DNA of 64,000 nucleotides from Centrapalus pauciflorus (lineage: Eukaryota; Streptophyta; Magnoliopsida; Asterales; Asteraceae), in the NCBI GenBank assembly GCA_020465985.1, contig JAANYP010006924.1, positions 310,001 to 374,000 on the forward strand, read 5' to 3'. Positions 45,707 to 57,812 of this stretch are shown here, in pieces. Made by a program: the position numbers and the translations under genes. Every line of letters starts with the position of its first letter. Position 1 is the first letter of the stretch. The notes under the pieces were generated by a model, which was not told where the DNA came from, did not search any database, and saw only the letters and a program-made list of their open reading frames with translations.

Positions 45707-46082
45707 TGTTAGGCACAAAAAGGCCTCAGTCAAACGTGTTTTGCATCTGAGGGGGAGATTCTTAATCAAACATGTTGATGCATTTGAAGGTTGAATTTAA
45801 GGCCTGTTATATGCCTTATTGAAACCTGAAAATGATTTGCAATATTAGTCCAAAGCTGTTCTACATGTTGCATGTGTTGCAACAAAGACAGTTTGTCCAA
45901 GCTGTTCAGACTGCTGAACAGGCTGGACATAAACTGTCTACGCTGCTCTACACTGGTGAGCAGCTTGGGCAGTTTACAAGTGTTCTGTTCTTTGTGAACA
46001 GAACCTGTTCTTTGTGAACAGGCTAAACACTCTATGGAATATGTTTCCAAGTCCTCATGTATTGTTTTTAGCTAAAAGATCA
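45707..46082 (+). repeat. 3' LTR of element E, proximal part
   Basis: It starts TGTTAGGCACAAAAAGG and stops at AAAAGATCA, where G was inserted. It continues at 57059 (GTTTACAAAGTCG), exactly as in the intact 5' LTR (AAAAGATCAGTTTACAAAG at about 33666). Paired hairpins are at 45982-46022. Confidence 0.93.
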
Positions 46083-48155
46083 TGTTAGGCACAAAAAGGC
46101 CTCAGTCAAACATGTTCTGCATCTGAGGGGGAGATTCTAAATCAAACCTGTTGATGCATTTGAAGGTTGAATTAAAGGCCTGTTATATGCCTTATTGAGA
46201 CCTGAAAATGATTTGCAATATTAGTCCAAAGCTGTTCTATATGTTGCATGTGTTGCAACAAAGACAGTTTGTCCAAACTGTTCAGTCTGCTGAACAGGCT
46301 GGACATAAACTGTCTACGCTGCTCTACACTGGTGAGCAGCTTGGGCAGTTTACAAGTGTTCTGTTCTTTGTGAACAGTACCTGTTCTTTGTGAACAGGCT
46401 AAACACTTTATGGAATATGTTTCCAAGTTCTCATGTATTGTTTTTTACTACAAGATCAGGTTACAAAGTCGAAGACAAAGTGGAAAACAGAACTGCTCAG
46501 CCTGCCCACGCTGTTCTGTCACATGAAGACAAAAGGATATTTTAAAAAGGGTGACAGACCTTTTTCTTATATCAAAATAGGCCTTAACAAAGGAAGAAAG
46601 ACACAAAGTTGACATTCCTTATTTAGTTAAAGGCAATACAACAGTAGACAAAGTGAAAAGACAAAAGTTCTGCCCACATGAAGACAAGTCTGCTTTTCAG
46701 AATGTGCAGAAAAGTTTATGTTGTCTTTTCAACAAGACTTTCCCATTTTCCTTTCGTCCAATGAAGAAGCTTCACTTAGATCCTCTGAGTGAGTATAACA
46801 AGAAACTTCCAATGATTGAAAGATCAAGCCAAAAAGCTAAGTGCTGAAACTAAGAGTGTACGTGCATTCAAGTGTGTCTTTCATGCATGCAAGTCTGGTT
46901 GAATAAAACAGTGCTTGGTGTCTAAGTTGTTCTTGTTCAAGCTGTTCCTCTGAGTCTTGTAAACACAGTGAGTGATTCTTAGTGAGTGTATTCATTGTAA
47001 CTGGTTTAAGTCTGTCTTAGACTAGTTAAACATAGGGATAATTGCGTAAAAAACCTTAAAGTTGGACCATTTTTGTGATTAAAACCTCTAACCAATTTTT
47101 GTTGCACAAAAAACCTCTAACCGGTAAAATCTTTTGAAATTAGGACTTGACCGGTTATAATAGGTTGCTATGCTTACATGGCACACACGTGGCGTCCACA
47201 TGGCAAACCCAACTTACGTGGCGCCTACATGTCACTACATGTATAATTCTTAAACTGAATTTTTGCATAAAAAACCCCGAAATTGATGACTTTTTCGATT
47301 AAAACCCTTTACTATATTTTTCTCACCTCTAACCAAAAAAAATATTTACCTTTTCTCTACCTCCGGCAACTCCGATTACTCTATCTCCTCTTTATGTTCA
47401 GTGCTGTTTATTTTATGTATGTATGTTCGATTAACTTTTGCCGTTTAATTTTGAATTTTAACTTCAATTCTGCCGATGGAATCGATTTCATTTTGTGTTC
47501 ACGAGTTGCATTTTTAGGTTCAACTTTATGTTCAATTTCATTTATTTATATTCAATTTTAGCATCTGAATATGATCAGCCAGAGCAGTGAGGTTCGCTAG
47601 CCTAGAGGGTGGAGGTTACATTGGGAAACAAATTCTTTGTTTGATAAATATCCATGTCATCAAAATGCAATCAGTGAAGACTCAATTTTAATTATCTTTG
47701 TTGGCTGGAGGTTTTTTATCAAATTAAAAATGATTTGGGGTTTTAATTGAAAAAACTAAATAAGTTGGAGGTTTTTTCCGCAAAAATCTATTTAAAAGTT
47801 TTACACGTCAGCAAGTTGCAACCGGCTACACCGGTTGCAAGTCAGATTTTTTGAAAAAAGTCCAAATTTGCAAAGTTTAAACCAGTTGGAGGTTTTTTGT
47901 GCAATGAAAAATGGTTGGGGGTTTTAATCGCAAAAATGGTACAACTTAGAGGTTTTTTGCGCAATTTCCCCTTAAACATACTGTTGTATCTGTCATCTCA
48001 GCTTGAACCTTTCCGCATTCAAGCTAGTTTGTAATTAACATTTGTTGATAATACATACAAACATTGAGAAAATAGTGTGTAGTTTTTAAATTGCTATATT
48101 CACCCCCCATCTACAGCTTAAGGCTATATACTTGGGATATATTTTGGGACCTACA
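46083..48155 (+). repeat. 5' LTR of element G, interrupted by a MULE
   Basis: The LTR itself is about 1127 bp, with 937 bp of Mutator-like element plus a 9-bp duplication inside. It begins TGTTAGGCACAAAAAGG and ends GGGACCTACA, then the primer-binding site follows. The 3' LTR has an empty site at about 56868-56876. Confidence 0.93.
47035..47971. mobile_element. Non-autonomous Mutator-like element (937 bp)
   Basis: The terminal inverted repeats are about 105 bp long. The left starts GGGATAATTGCGTAAAAAAC and the reversed right end GGGGAAATTGCGCAAAAAAC. The 9-bp duplication TTAAACATA flanks it (47026-47034, 47972-47980), and the 3' LTR of G shows the empty site. Long terminal repeats and a 9-bp duplication are the signature of Mutator-like elements. 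No transposase is encoded; the 92-codon frame at 47283 is low-complexity. Confidence 0.9.
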
Positions 48156-48157
48156 AC

Positions 48158-48169
48158 TGGTATCAGAGC
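48158..48169 (+). other. Primer-binding site of element G
   Basis: TGGTATCAGAGC, the initiator tRNA-Met type, lies two bases after the LTR. Confidence 0.9.
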
Positions 48170-48217
48170 TGTTTAGAGTGTGTGTCATTCTAGATCTCTC
48201 ATTCTCCCAAAGTTTCC

Positions 48218-50961
48218 ATGGACAACAGTGCTGCAAGTTCCTCATACTATGACAATGGCTCAATGGGCAAACCTCCAAAGTTCAATCATCAGAACTTTTC
48301 TGGTTGGAAGTGCAGAATGATGCTCTACTTAGAGAATCTAGATGTGAAACTACCAGAGATTGTAATGGAGGGTCCCTATGTGCCAACCTCTGTTACAACT
48401 ATAACTCCTGCTGTTGAAGGAGCTGCTCTTGAAATCAGAACATTTGAGAAAGCAAAAGCTCAATGGTCTGATGAAGACAAAAGACTGGTGGCTCTTGATG
48501 CAAAGGCCAGAAATAACCTGGCTATCTCTCTACCTGATGATGTGTTCAAACAGGTTGAGAAGATGAAGACTGCAAAGGAGATGTGGGATACTTTATGTAC
48601 CGTCTATGATGGACCCACAATCACACTAGACAACAGGATTAATAATCTTGTTAGACAGTATGAACTCTTCTTTGCAAAACCAAAGGAGACCCTCACTGAA
48701 ACCTACACCAGGTTTACTGCTCTTGTAAATGATCTCAATGCTGTTTGGATCACCAAGGACAGCCTGACTTTGGTAAACAAATTCTTAGACGTCCTGCCTG
48801 AAGAATGGAATTATTTTTCTACAATCTTAAGGAATTCAGGTACCATCAGAAGTATGGATCTTGTTAACCGGTATGGATCCTTACTAAATGATGAGCAGTC
48901 AAGGCAACAGAAGAGAAATGCCTTGGAAATGTCTAAGAATGGTGCAGCCTTTGTGGCCAGTGTGAAACAACCTGTAAGTCAAGTGAGTGATGTGTTCACT
49001 CAACCTGATCAACAGGCTGATGATAAGGAGGAAATGTCTGATGAGGAAGACAATGCAGATCTTGCTGAACTGGATGATGAGAAAATGATAGCAATGCTTG
49101 TCAAAAGGTTCAACAAGAAAAGGTTTAGAAGAAACATGCTGCAGGGAAGCTCAAATAAAAAGAAGGCATTTGATAAGACCAAAGCTGAGTGCTTCAAATT
49201 TGGCAAACCTGGCCATATAGCTGCTGACTGTGTGTCAAAAGCTGTTGGTCAGTCATCCAAACCACACAAGAGAAATAGGGATGATGGCTATAGGGTTAAG
49301 TACCTTATGGCTATGGCTAAGCTGAGGAAGTTGGAAAACTCAGTGGTTTCCAACCGGCAAAAGGGACTCATGGCAGAGACTTGTGACTGGGAGGAGTCTG
49401 ATTCATCATCTGATGAAGAAGACAATCACTGTCTGATGGCCAACACTGATGTCCCATCAACATGCAACTTCAAACAAGATCTGGCTGAAGCTGAAGCTTT
49501 TAGCAGCTTGGAGAACTGGAACCCTACAATGATGTATAAGGTACAAAATTTTATGGATTACAGTTCTGAAGAAAAAGTTAAAATGTTTGAATATATGCTT
49601 GTTGATCTGAAAGCTACTATTGAGAAGCATATTGTTTTATTATCTGAAATCTCTAAGCTTAAAACTGATCTTGAAACAAAATCCAGTAAACTGGACAGTT
49701 TCCATAAGTTGGAAACTGAGCTTGATGAATTAAAACACATCAATTCTATTTTACTGGAAGAGAAGAGAGAAACAGATATAAAACATGCTAAGCTTCAAAA
49801 GATAGTTGACTCTTGGTGCCAATCTGCACAAAAAGTCAGCCACTGCATAAGTCAGCAGATTCCTGCACAAATCCAAGCTTATCTTGGAGGGGATCTTGAC
49901 ACAGCAGCTTCCATTGTTGAGGTTAATAATTTGAAAGAAGACTTGTCCACTCTTGGTGAGCTTCCAAACACTTTTATTCAAAAAGTGAATGGTAAATTAA
50001 TCTCAACAAACAGGTTTGTCAGGCCTCAAAACACTAACAGCTCGTGTGAACCTAGCACAAAAGCTGCTGATGAAATAAGTTTTCCATCAAATAAGCTTGC
50101 TAAGTGCTCTGCTGATTCACACAAGAAAAAGAAAGGAAAGCATGTCCAAACTGCAGCTGTGGACACCAAACCTGATGACAAAACAGGCTTTGGGTCTAAA
50201 GCTGATGTAAAAAGGCACACTAATCCTTTTACTGCTGAACATTTTGAAAATAAGTTTTTAAAAAGTAAGCAGTCTGCCTTTAACAAGGGTAAGTCTGATG
50301 TTGAAGGCAAACCTGCTGTGATTTCAAATAAGTTCTCTAATCATAGTGGTAAACTGGTTTTAAATGAGAATAAGTTTTTCAAAACCACAAATAATGATTA
50401 TGTTGATAGGCAACATCAATCACATCTCAGGAAGGACAAAGGCAAAGCCATTGCTCAGCCTGAGAGATTTGGGAATAAGTTTCCTAACCTGTGGAAATTC
50501 AAAAGCCAATTAAGCTTCCTATCTTTGACATCTGTCCTCCTAAAAAGAGGAAAGACGAGACAGACAAAGCTGTTGCTATTGAACTTTCCACTCAAGCTGT
50601 TGATTCATCAAATAAAAATAAGTTTGCTAAATCTACTGGTAAAATCAACAGAAATAACTCAAAATGTGTTTCTGAAAGGTCTTCTTCCAAAAATGCTAAA
50701 AGGAGAAATTGTTATAAATGTAGAATGAAGACACATCTGGCCAAAGATTGTCCTGAAACTGAGGACATGAGGCCTGCTGACTCTGATGGTTCCCTCACAG
50801 CTAACATAAAAAGTGTTGGAAACATCTTAGTCAATGAAAGTGGTATCCAAACTGATACCATTCAAATAGGAAGTATTAGTGTTGATATCACAAGTCCATC
50901 AATAAATGTTGATGAAGTAGGAGAACTCATCTCTGTGATGAGTTCCCCTAAAAATGACTAA
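48218..50961 (+). pseudogene. Gag of element G
   Basis: One frame runs from MDNSAASSSYYDNGS at 48218 to 50728, so the shell domain, acidic stretch and coiled coil are continuous. The first zinc knuckle reads CFKFGKPGHIAADC: the second cysteine is Phe, which should prevent zinc binding. A one-base loss near 50490 shifts the frame; the correct frame (50491-50961) carries CYKCRMKTHLAKDC at about 50710-50752 and the gag stop at 50961. The stop overlaps the pol ATG at 50954 exactly as in E. Length without the shift is about 910 residues, long for copia gag but usual for Sireviruses. Confidence 0.87.
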
Positions 50962-52768
50962 TATTCTTCTTGTCACTCTGGAGGAAAAACAACCATCCCA
51001 AGTTTGGTACTTGGACAGTGGCTGCTCAGGGCACATGACAGGTTGTAGGGACCTGCTGAGTGATCTCAGGCCTGAAAAAGGGCCAAAAGTCACATTTGGT
51101 GACAATGTACAGGGATCCACTGAGGGATATGGAACTCTTAAAGCTGGTACTGCAGTGTTTAAAAGAGTAGCCTATGTGGTTGGGCTAAAACATAACCTTG
51201 TCAGCATAAGTCAACTGTGTGATGCTGTCTACAAGGTTAACTTTGATGAGCATCTGGGTTACATATTGGATCCCCAAGGCAAAGTTGTGCTGTGTGCTCA
51301 ACGAAAGAAAGGTTTATATGTTGTGGACATGCAATCTGCTGATCCCACAACTGAAACCTGTTTTCTCACAAGAACAAATGCAGACCTAAACTGGTTATGG
51401 CACAAAAGGCTGTCACACCTGAACTTCAAGATCATCAACAAACTCTGTAAGAAAGAGTTGGTGACAGGTTTGCCTTCTATGACCTTTATTAAGGATAAAC
51501 TCTGCACAGCTTGTGAGAAAGGCAAGCAGAGGAAATCATCTTTTAAATCCAAACATAACTTTTCTATTGATACTCCTCTCTTCTTAATCCATATAGACTT
51601 GTTTGGACCTGTCAATGTCCCAAGTCTAGGAGGAAGAAGATACACTCTAGTAATGGTTGATGAGTTCTCCAGGTACACATGGGTTATCTTCTTGAAGAGC
51701 AAAGGAGAGGCTGCTAGAGAAATTATTGGATTTGTGAAAAAGATGGAAATGCCGAAATCTGCCCAAGTGATGTAGCTTAGAAGTGATCATGGTACTGAAT
51801 TCAGAAACAGTACTCTTGAAGACTTCTGTGAAGAGAAAGGAATCACTCAAAACTTTTCAGCTGTAAGAACTCCACAACAAAATGGAGTTGCTGAAAGGAG
51901 AAACAGGACTCTCATTGAAGCTGCTAGAACCATGCTGTGTGCAATCGGTTTACCTTCATCATTCTGGGCTGAAGCTGTTAACACTGCTTGCTTCACCCAA
52001 AACAGATCCTTAGTGGTGAAAAGGTTCAACAAGACTCCCTATGAGCTGCTCAAAGGGAGGAAGCCAAATGTCAGTTACTTCCATGTGTTTGGTTGTCCAT
52101 GCTTCATTCTGAATCAAAGGGACCAATTGGCAAAGTTTGAACCAAAAGCTGATGAAGGTGTGTTTGTTGGCTACTCTGCTATCTCCAAAGCCTACAGAGT
52201 GTACAACAACAAAAGAAAGGTGATAGATGAATCTATCAATGTCACCTTTGAAGAGTCCAAGAATGCTTCCACCAAAGCTGTTCCTGAATCAGTTCCAGGA
52301 GAACTAAACTTTGATGATCTTATGCATTCAAACAGTGAAGAGGACTCAAAAGCTTCCACTACACCCAGTGTGGAACCTGTTAACAATGATGGGTATGATG
52401 ATGATTATGTCAATACATCCTGTGTGAATAAGTGTACTGACTTAATTACAACTGCGTGTCCTGAACCTATCAATGCTGATTTTCCTGGTTCCTCTGCTGA
52501 TATGTTCAACAGTGATCAGTCATGTTCAACAAGTGAACAGGCTCAAAACAACAGTGTGTCTGAGAATCTTGAGAGCTGTTCAACAAGACCTGCTGAAGAT
52601 GCTGATAACTCAGGAGAATCCTCATTGAAAAATGATCCTAAGTGGGTCAGATGTCACCCCAATGATCAAATAATCGGTGATATCAACAAAGGGGTACAAA
52701 CAAGGTGGGACAGCTTAGGGAACTTCTGTATCTTCTCAAGTTTTGTTTCACTAATGGAGTCAACCTGA
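50954..52768 (+). pseudogene. Pol of element G: protease and integrase only
   Basis: Frame 50954-51775 gives protease YLDSGCSGHMTG, the integrase zinc region and D in HIDLFGPVN, then a stop TAG at 51773 just before RSDHGTEF. The rest of integrase continues in frame to 52768, with E in QQNGVAERRNRT, FGCPCFILN, and the Ser/Asp-rich linker. It ends at LMEST where the deletion fuses it to the middle of the third gene. RT and RNase H, about 3.5 kb in E counting spacer and third-gene start, are absent. Confidence 0.88.
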
Positions 52769-55572
52769 GTCCACCCAGAGTCATCCTAGACCCTCTGGTT
52801 CCTCCCAACAGGAGCCAGTTGTACAAACGGAGATAGCCACCTCAACTATTCCAGCCTCCGAACAGGCTGAGAATATTGAAAGACAGGAGCCCTCTCCACT
52901 CCATACTGAGTCCACAATGTCCCCACCTCAAACTTCCTTACACCCTGAGTCTGCACGAGGTGCCCACACTGCTGGTATAGACCAACCAGCAGATCAGCCT
53001 CAATCTTTTGTTCCCTATGATACAGCTGTTCAACACCAAACAGCTGCTGAGGGACCAACAACACAAGCTGATGAACCTCAGCGAACATACCATCCCTTAG
53101 GTGAAGCTGACCCTTCTGTGCAAACTCCATCAACAGGTTTCACCACTGCTGATGTTAAAATGCATATCCCATCTCCCCATGATGAGGTGCTTTTACATCA
53201 AGGCACTGCAGAGGGAACACCCACTGGCCTTCATGAAGGTGTTGCGACACAAGCAGCATCTGAAAGGCCCCCAACATCAACCCCTTCTCCTGATGATGCA
53301 GCTACAGCCACTGCTGAGGGACCCTTTGACCCATCCAAGCTGAGCCACATTACTTTTGCCCAGGCTATGGAGCTTCTCTCAAATGTACCTCTTCCCTCTC
53401 CATCACATCCTCATACACCAGCCTCATCATTTTCTTCTCCATCAACCCAATCTAAACAGTCCACCCATACACCTCCATCTCCTAAAGACCTGCCTTTGAA
53501 GGATCAGCTTTCCCTGCTGACCAACAAAGTTGGTTCTTTAGAAACCTTAATGTCCTCTCTACCCTCTCTTATTTCAGACTCTGTGTCTGAACAGCTTAAG
53601 GGATTCTTTGATCTGTTCAAGGATTCCTTCCCTGCCACTCCACAACCTGATAATTCTCCACAGCTGCTTGCACTCACTGCACAGCTGCAAAATGTATCCA
53701 CATCCCTCTCCTCAATTTTTTTGCTACAACAGGACTCTGTGTCCTCAATGACAGCTATATCTCAACAGCTGTCATCTCTACTAACTTCTTGCAATTCTAC
53801 ACTTCCTGCCACTCTGGCCAGCTTGAACACACCCATTGGCTCCCTATCCAATTCTGTGTCATCAAACCTTGCTGATGTGCAAGATTCTCTAGAACTACAT
53901 CTTGCACAGCTTCAAAGTTTGTTGTTCACAGCTTCTGATAGGATAACATTGTTAAGCTGACCTCCCTTGCTGATACCCAATCCTCTTCTCTTCAAACATG
54001 TCTTTCCCAGCTTGCAGAGGTGAAGGACAACTTGGCATTCTTAGTGAAAAGCCTTGTTGGCCCCAGGCCTGCTGCCAAAACTGCTGGCAAGCGTGATGAC
54101 TTCGTGTCTTCAGGCAGACCAGGTGTTGAAGGTGCTGGTACATCTCCTTCAAAGGGGGAGAAGTCATCTGCCTCGAAGACTAAGTCTAAGGGGGAGAAAA
54201 CTTCTTCTCCTAAGGAGAAATCAGTGCCTGCAATACTCACTGGTCAACTAGCAGGAGCATCTGCAATAGGTACAATGGAGGGTGCCTCCCACGCTGCTCA
54301 GCCTACTCAGGCTGAATCTCCAATCCCTGCTCAGTCTAAGGTGAAGGAATTTATTCCTGAGGGCAGGCCAAGCAGCAGAAGGAGGCATCTGATTCTAGAA
54401 GAAGAAGAGGAGGAGGAGGAGGAAAGTACTGAAGCTGCTGTCGTAAAGGAAAAGAAAAAGCAGCGGTTAATCCCCAACAGCAGAAAGCAGCAGAAATTAA
54501 ATTTCACAAAGCCAGGGCCAAAGAAATGGGACTTCCTATGCACAAATACTTTGAGTTTAGAGAAGAACAGCTTCAAGACCTGGAAGCTCTAAGGAAAGAA
54601 GAAGAATCTGCCAAAGCTGCTAACTCTTTTGCACTTCAAGAGGCAAGGAAAGTTAAAATGTCCTCTCTGGTTGTGCAAAAGAAATTAATGGAAGCTGCTA
54701 AGGGATCAGCAGGGGAGAAGGAAGCAAAAAAAGAAAAGGGTGCTCTGGTCTCAGTGACCAAAACTCCAGTGCCTTCTGCAAGAGCTCAGTTCCACTTTGA
54801 CAACCTGGCAAGAAGAAAATTTCAGGATGTTGCTGATAGAAGGCTTGCCAAGGAAGCAATTGTCAAAGCTGTTCCCAAATCAAGAAAAGGCAGTCAGTGG
54901 AAGTTGAAAATAACCAGAACGGGTGCAACAGGCCCAGAATTAGAATCATATGACTACACTAATGTTGCACAGATGGGGTACAGAGAATAGATTGAGCTGG
55001 CAGTTGCTCTGAGCGAGTCTAAGTCAGAAACTGCTAAGACTGTCAGAGCATATGTCAAGAAGCTGATGGAGAGAGTGAAGAATCTTGGCCTGATCTCCAA
55101 AGAAGTTAGTGAAGGTGTCTATGTGACACAACCAAAAATAAAGGCCAGGAGGACAACGAAGGACACTGAGATGGAACAACTCCTCATCTTGATAGAACAA
55201 GGTGACTATGCTATTGAGATGAAAGGAGTTGATCACAGCATGCCTACTAGAGGAGAGTTTGAAGATGGCAAGATCATTGAAGAGCCTGAGCTGGGGGCAT
55301 TTTTTGTAGATCCCTTAACCCATAAGAAATGCTTTCAGAGAGCATCAGATCTATACAAGGTGGTTCTGAGACAGCTTGTAGCCTTCAGACTTGCAGTTTC
55401 ATTCAGGCAGTCAAGCAGGTGGAGAGCAGCCGTCTGGGATCAACTCAGAGGCTGTTATGAGAGAGGTGAACTTGAAGATCCCAAGTTTATGATCATCAGA
55501 AGTGAAATTGAAGAACTTAAGGATACAAGGGAGCAACTTGAGAAGATGTTTGAAGGTCCCCCTCCATTGTAG
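52769..55572 (+). pseudogene. Third gene of element G (5'-truncated)
   Basis: The sequence starts inside the Pro/Ser/Gln-rich part (equivalent to about 42541 in E), so the N-terminal domain and the internal promoter are lost. Frame 52917-53960 is open for 347 codons. A frameshift at 53943, another near 54475 and a TAG at 54988 (TGG in E) follow. The SKGEK repeats, glutamate run and coiled coil are present, and the end frame 55066-55572 is open. It gives a useful comparison with E for finding frame errors. Confidence 0.75.
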
Positions 55573-55922
55573 TGAAGTCCATCTACCATCTGGGTAGGTG
55601 AAGAATGGAAGATGTTCATCAGTTAGACAGGCTTACCATTATCTGCTCCCAACAAAAACAGTCCAAAATCTGATGTACATTAGTTGTACTTTAACTACAT
55701 AAGTTGTAATTTTTCTTTTATCAGTTGTAATATACATCAGTACATCAGTTGTACTTTTGTGAAAACATGTGTTGTTTTATGTAATCAAGAATCAGTGTAT
55801 ATATAAACTGATCTTTTACTTTACTTTGATGTTGTAATTTTATTCCAGCAAATGTACTTTAAAAATATATATTGATTTTTGATAAGGCCAGCTTAGACTG
55901 GTTATTGCAAATAGGGGGAGAT
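55573..55922 (+). other. 3' region and polypurine tract of element G
   Basis: TTGTA-type repeats occur as in E (about 55680-55760). The polypurine tract ATAGGGGGAGAT (55911-55922) abuts the 3' LTR. No ORF. Confidence 0.6.
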
Positions 55923-57053
55923 TGTTAGGCACAAAAAGGCCTCAGTCAAACCTGTTCTGCATCTGAGGGGGAGATTCTAAATCAAACCTGTTGATTCATT
56001 TGAAGGTTGTATTTAAGGCCTGTTATATGCCTTATTGAGACCTGAAAATGATTTGCAATATTAGTCCAAAGCTGTTCTATATGTTGCATGTGTTGCAACA
56101 AAGACAGTTTGTCCAAAATGTTCAGTCTGCTGAACAGGCTGGACATAAACTGTCTACGCTGCTCTACACTGGTGAGCAGCTTGGGTAGTATACAAGTGTT
56201 CTGTTCTTTGTGAAAAGAACCTGTTCTTTATGAACAGGCTAAACACTTTATGGAATATGTTTCCAAGTCCTCATGTATTGTTTTTTACTACAAGATCAGG
56301 TTACAAAGTCGAAGACAAAGTGGAAAACAGAACTGCTCAGCCTGCCCACGCTGTTCTGTTACATGAAAACAAAAGGATATTTGAAAAAGGGTGACAGACC
56401 TTTTTCTTATATCAAAATAGGCCTTAACAAAGGAAGAAAGACACAAAGTTGACATTCCTTATTTAGTTAAAGACAATACAATAGTAGACAAAGTGAAAAG
56501 AAAAAAGTTCTGCCCACATGAAGACAAGTTTGCTTTTCAGAATGTGCAGAAAAGTTTATGTTGTCTTTTCAACAAGACTTTCCCATTTTCCTTTCGTCCA
56601 ATGAAGAAGCTTCACTTAGATCCTCTGAGTGAGTATAAAAAGAAACTTCCAAGGATTGAAAGATCAAGCCAAAAAGCTAAGTGCTGAAACTAAGAGTGTA
56701 CGTGCATTCAAGTGTGTCTTTCATGCATGCAAGTCTGCTTGAATAAAACAGTGTTTGGTGTCTAAGCTGTTCTTGTTCAAGTTGTTCCTCTGAGTCTTGT
56801 AAACACAGTGAGTGATTCTTAGTGAGTGTATTCATTGTAACTGGTTTAAGTCTGTGCTAGACTAGTTAAACATACTGTTGTATCTATCATCTCAGCTTGA
56901 ACCTTTCCGCATTCAAGCTAGTTTGTAATTAACATTTGTTGATAATACATACAAACATTGAGAAAATAGTGTGTAGTTTTTAAATTGTTGTATTCACCCC
57001 CCCCCCCTCTACAACTTAAGGCTATATACTTGGGATATCTTTTGGGACCTACA
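55923..57053 (+). repeat. 3' LTR of element G (1131 bp)
   Basis: It is complete, from TGTTAGGCACAAAAAGG to GGGACCTACA, without the MULE. It is followed by GATCA, the target duplication. Confidence 0.94.
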
Positions 57054-57058
57054 GATCA

Positions 57059-57807
57059 GTTTACAAAGTCGAAGACAAAGTGGAAAACAGAACTGCTCAG
57101 CCTGCCCACGCTGTTTTGTCACATGAAGACAAAAGGATATTTGAAAAAGGGTGACAGACCTTTTCTTATATCAAAATAGGCCTTAACAAAGGAAGAAAGA
57201 CGCAAAGTTGACATTCCTTATTTGGTTAATGCTAATGCAACAGTAGACAAAAAGAAAAGACAAAAGTTTTGCACACATGAAGACAAGTCTGCTTTTCAGA
57301 ATGTGCAGAAAAGTTTATGTTGTCTTTTCAATAAGGCTTTCCCTTTTTCCTTTCGTCCAATGAAGAGGCTTCTCTTAGATCCTCTTAGTGAGTATAAAAG
57401 GAAACTTCCAAGAATTGAAAGGATAAGCCAAAAAGCTAAGTGCTGAAGCCAAGAGTGAACGTGCATTCAAGTGTGTCTTTCATGCATGCAAGTTTGCTTG
57501 AATAAAACAGTGCTTGGTGTCTAAGCTGTTCTTATTCAAGCTGTTTCCTTGAGTCTTGTAAACATAGTGAGTAATTCTTAGTGAGTGTATTCATTGTAAC
57601 TAGTTTAAGTCTGTCTTAGATTAGTTAACATACTGTTGTATCTGTCATCTCAGCTTGAACCTTTCCGCATTCAAGCCTGTTTGTAATTAACTTCTGTTGA
57701 TAATACATACAAACATTGAGAAAAGAGTGTGTAGTTTTTAAATAGCTGTATTCACCCCCCCTCTACAGCTTAAGGCTATATACTTGGGAAACCTTTAGGG
57801 AACTACA
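57059..57807 (+). repeat. 3' LTR of element E, distal part
   Basis: It begins GTTTACAAAGTCGAAGAC and ends GGGAACTACA, then ATAAC. It matches 33675-34422 of the 5' LTR, including CCAAT, TATA and AATAAA. Confidence 0.93.
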
Positions 57808-57812
57808 ATAAC

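Larger units (their letters stand above)
46083..57053 (+). mobile_element. Element G: second copy of the E family, deleted
   Basis: It is flanked by the perfect duplication GATCA (46078-46082, 57054-57058). Structure: 5' LTR 46083-48155 (with a MULE insert), primer-binding site, gag, pol to the end of integrase, a deletion, third gene, polypurine tract, 3' LTR 55923-57053. The LTRs differ at about 11 of the first 390 positions. RT, RNase H and the start of the third gene are missing. Confidence 0.94.
33297..57807 (+). mobile_element. Element E: Sirevirus-like Ty1/copia, with G nested in its 3' LTR
   Basis: E is flanked by the perfect duplication ATAAC (33292-33296, 57808-57812). Its own sequence is 5' LTR 33297-34422, internal region 34423-45706, and 3' LTR 45707-46082 plus 57059-57807. 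It carries gag, pol and a third gene in the Sirevirus layout. The two LTRs differ at about 12 of the first 376 positions. It has many disabling changes, including a mutated RT active site. It is inserted in solo LTR F. Confidence 0.93.

Noticed and set aside
47283..47561. 92-codon ORF as a MULE transposase
   Set aside because: It is a low-complexity hydrophobic frame without MULE or zinc-finger motifs.
33297..57807. CRISPR-like array from repeated LTR segments near 45707, 46083 and 55923
   Set aside because: The repeats are over 1 kb LTRs with target duplications, not short repeats with spacers.
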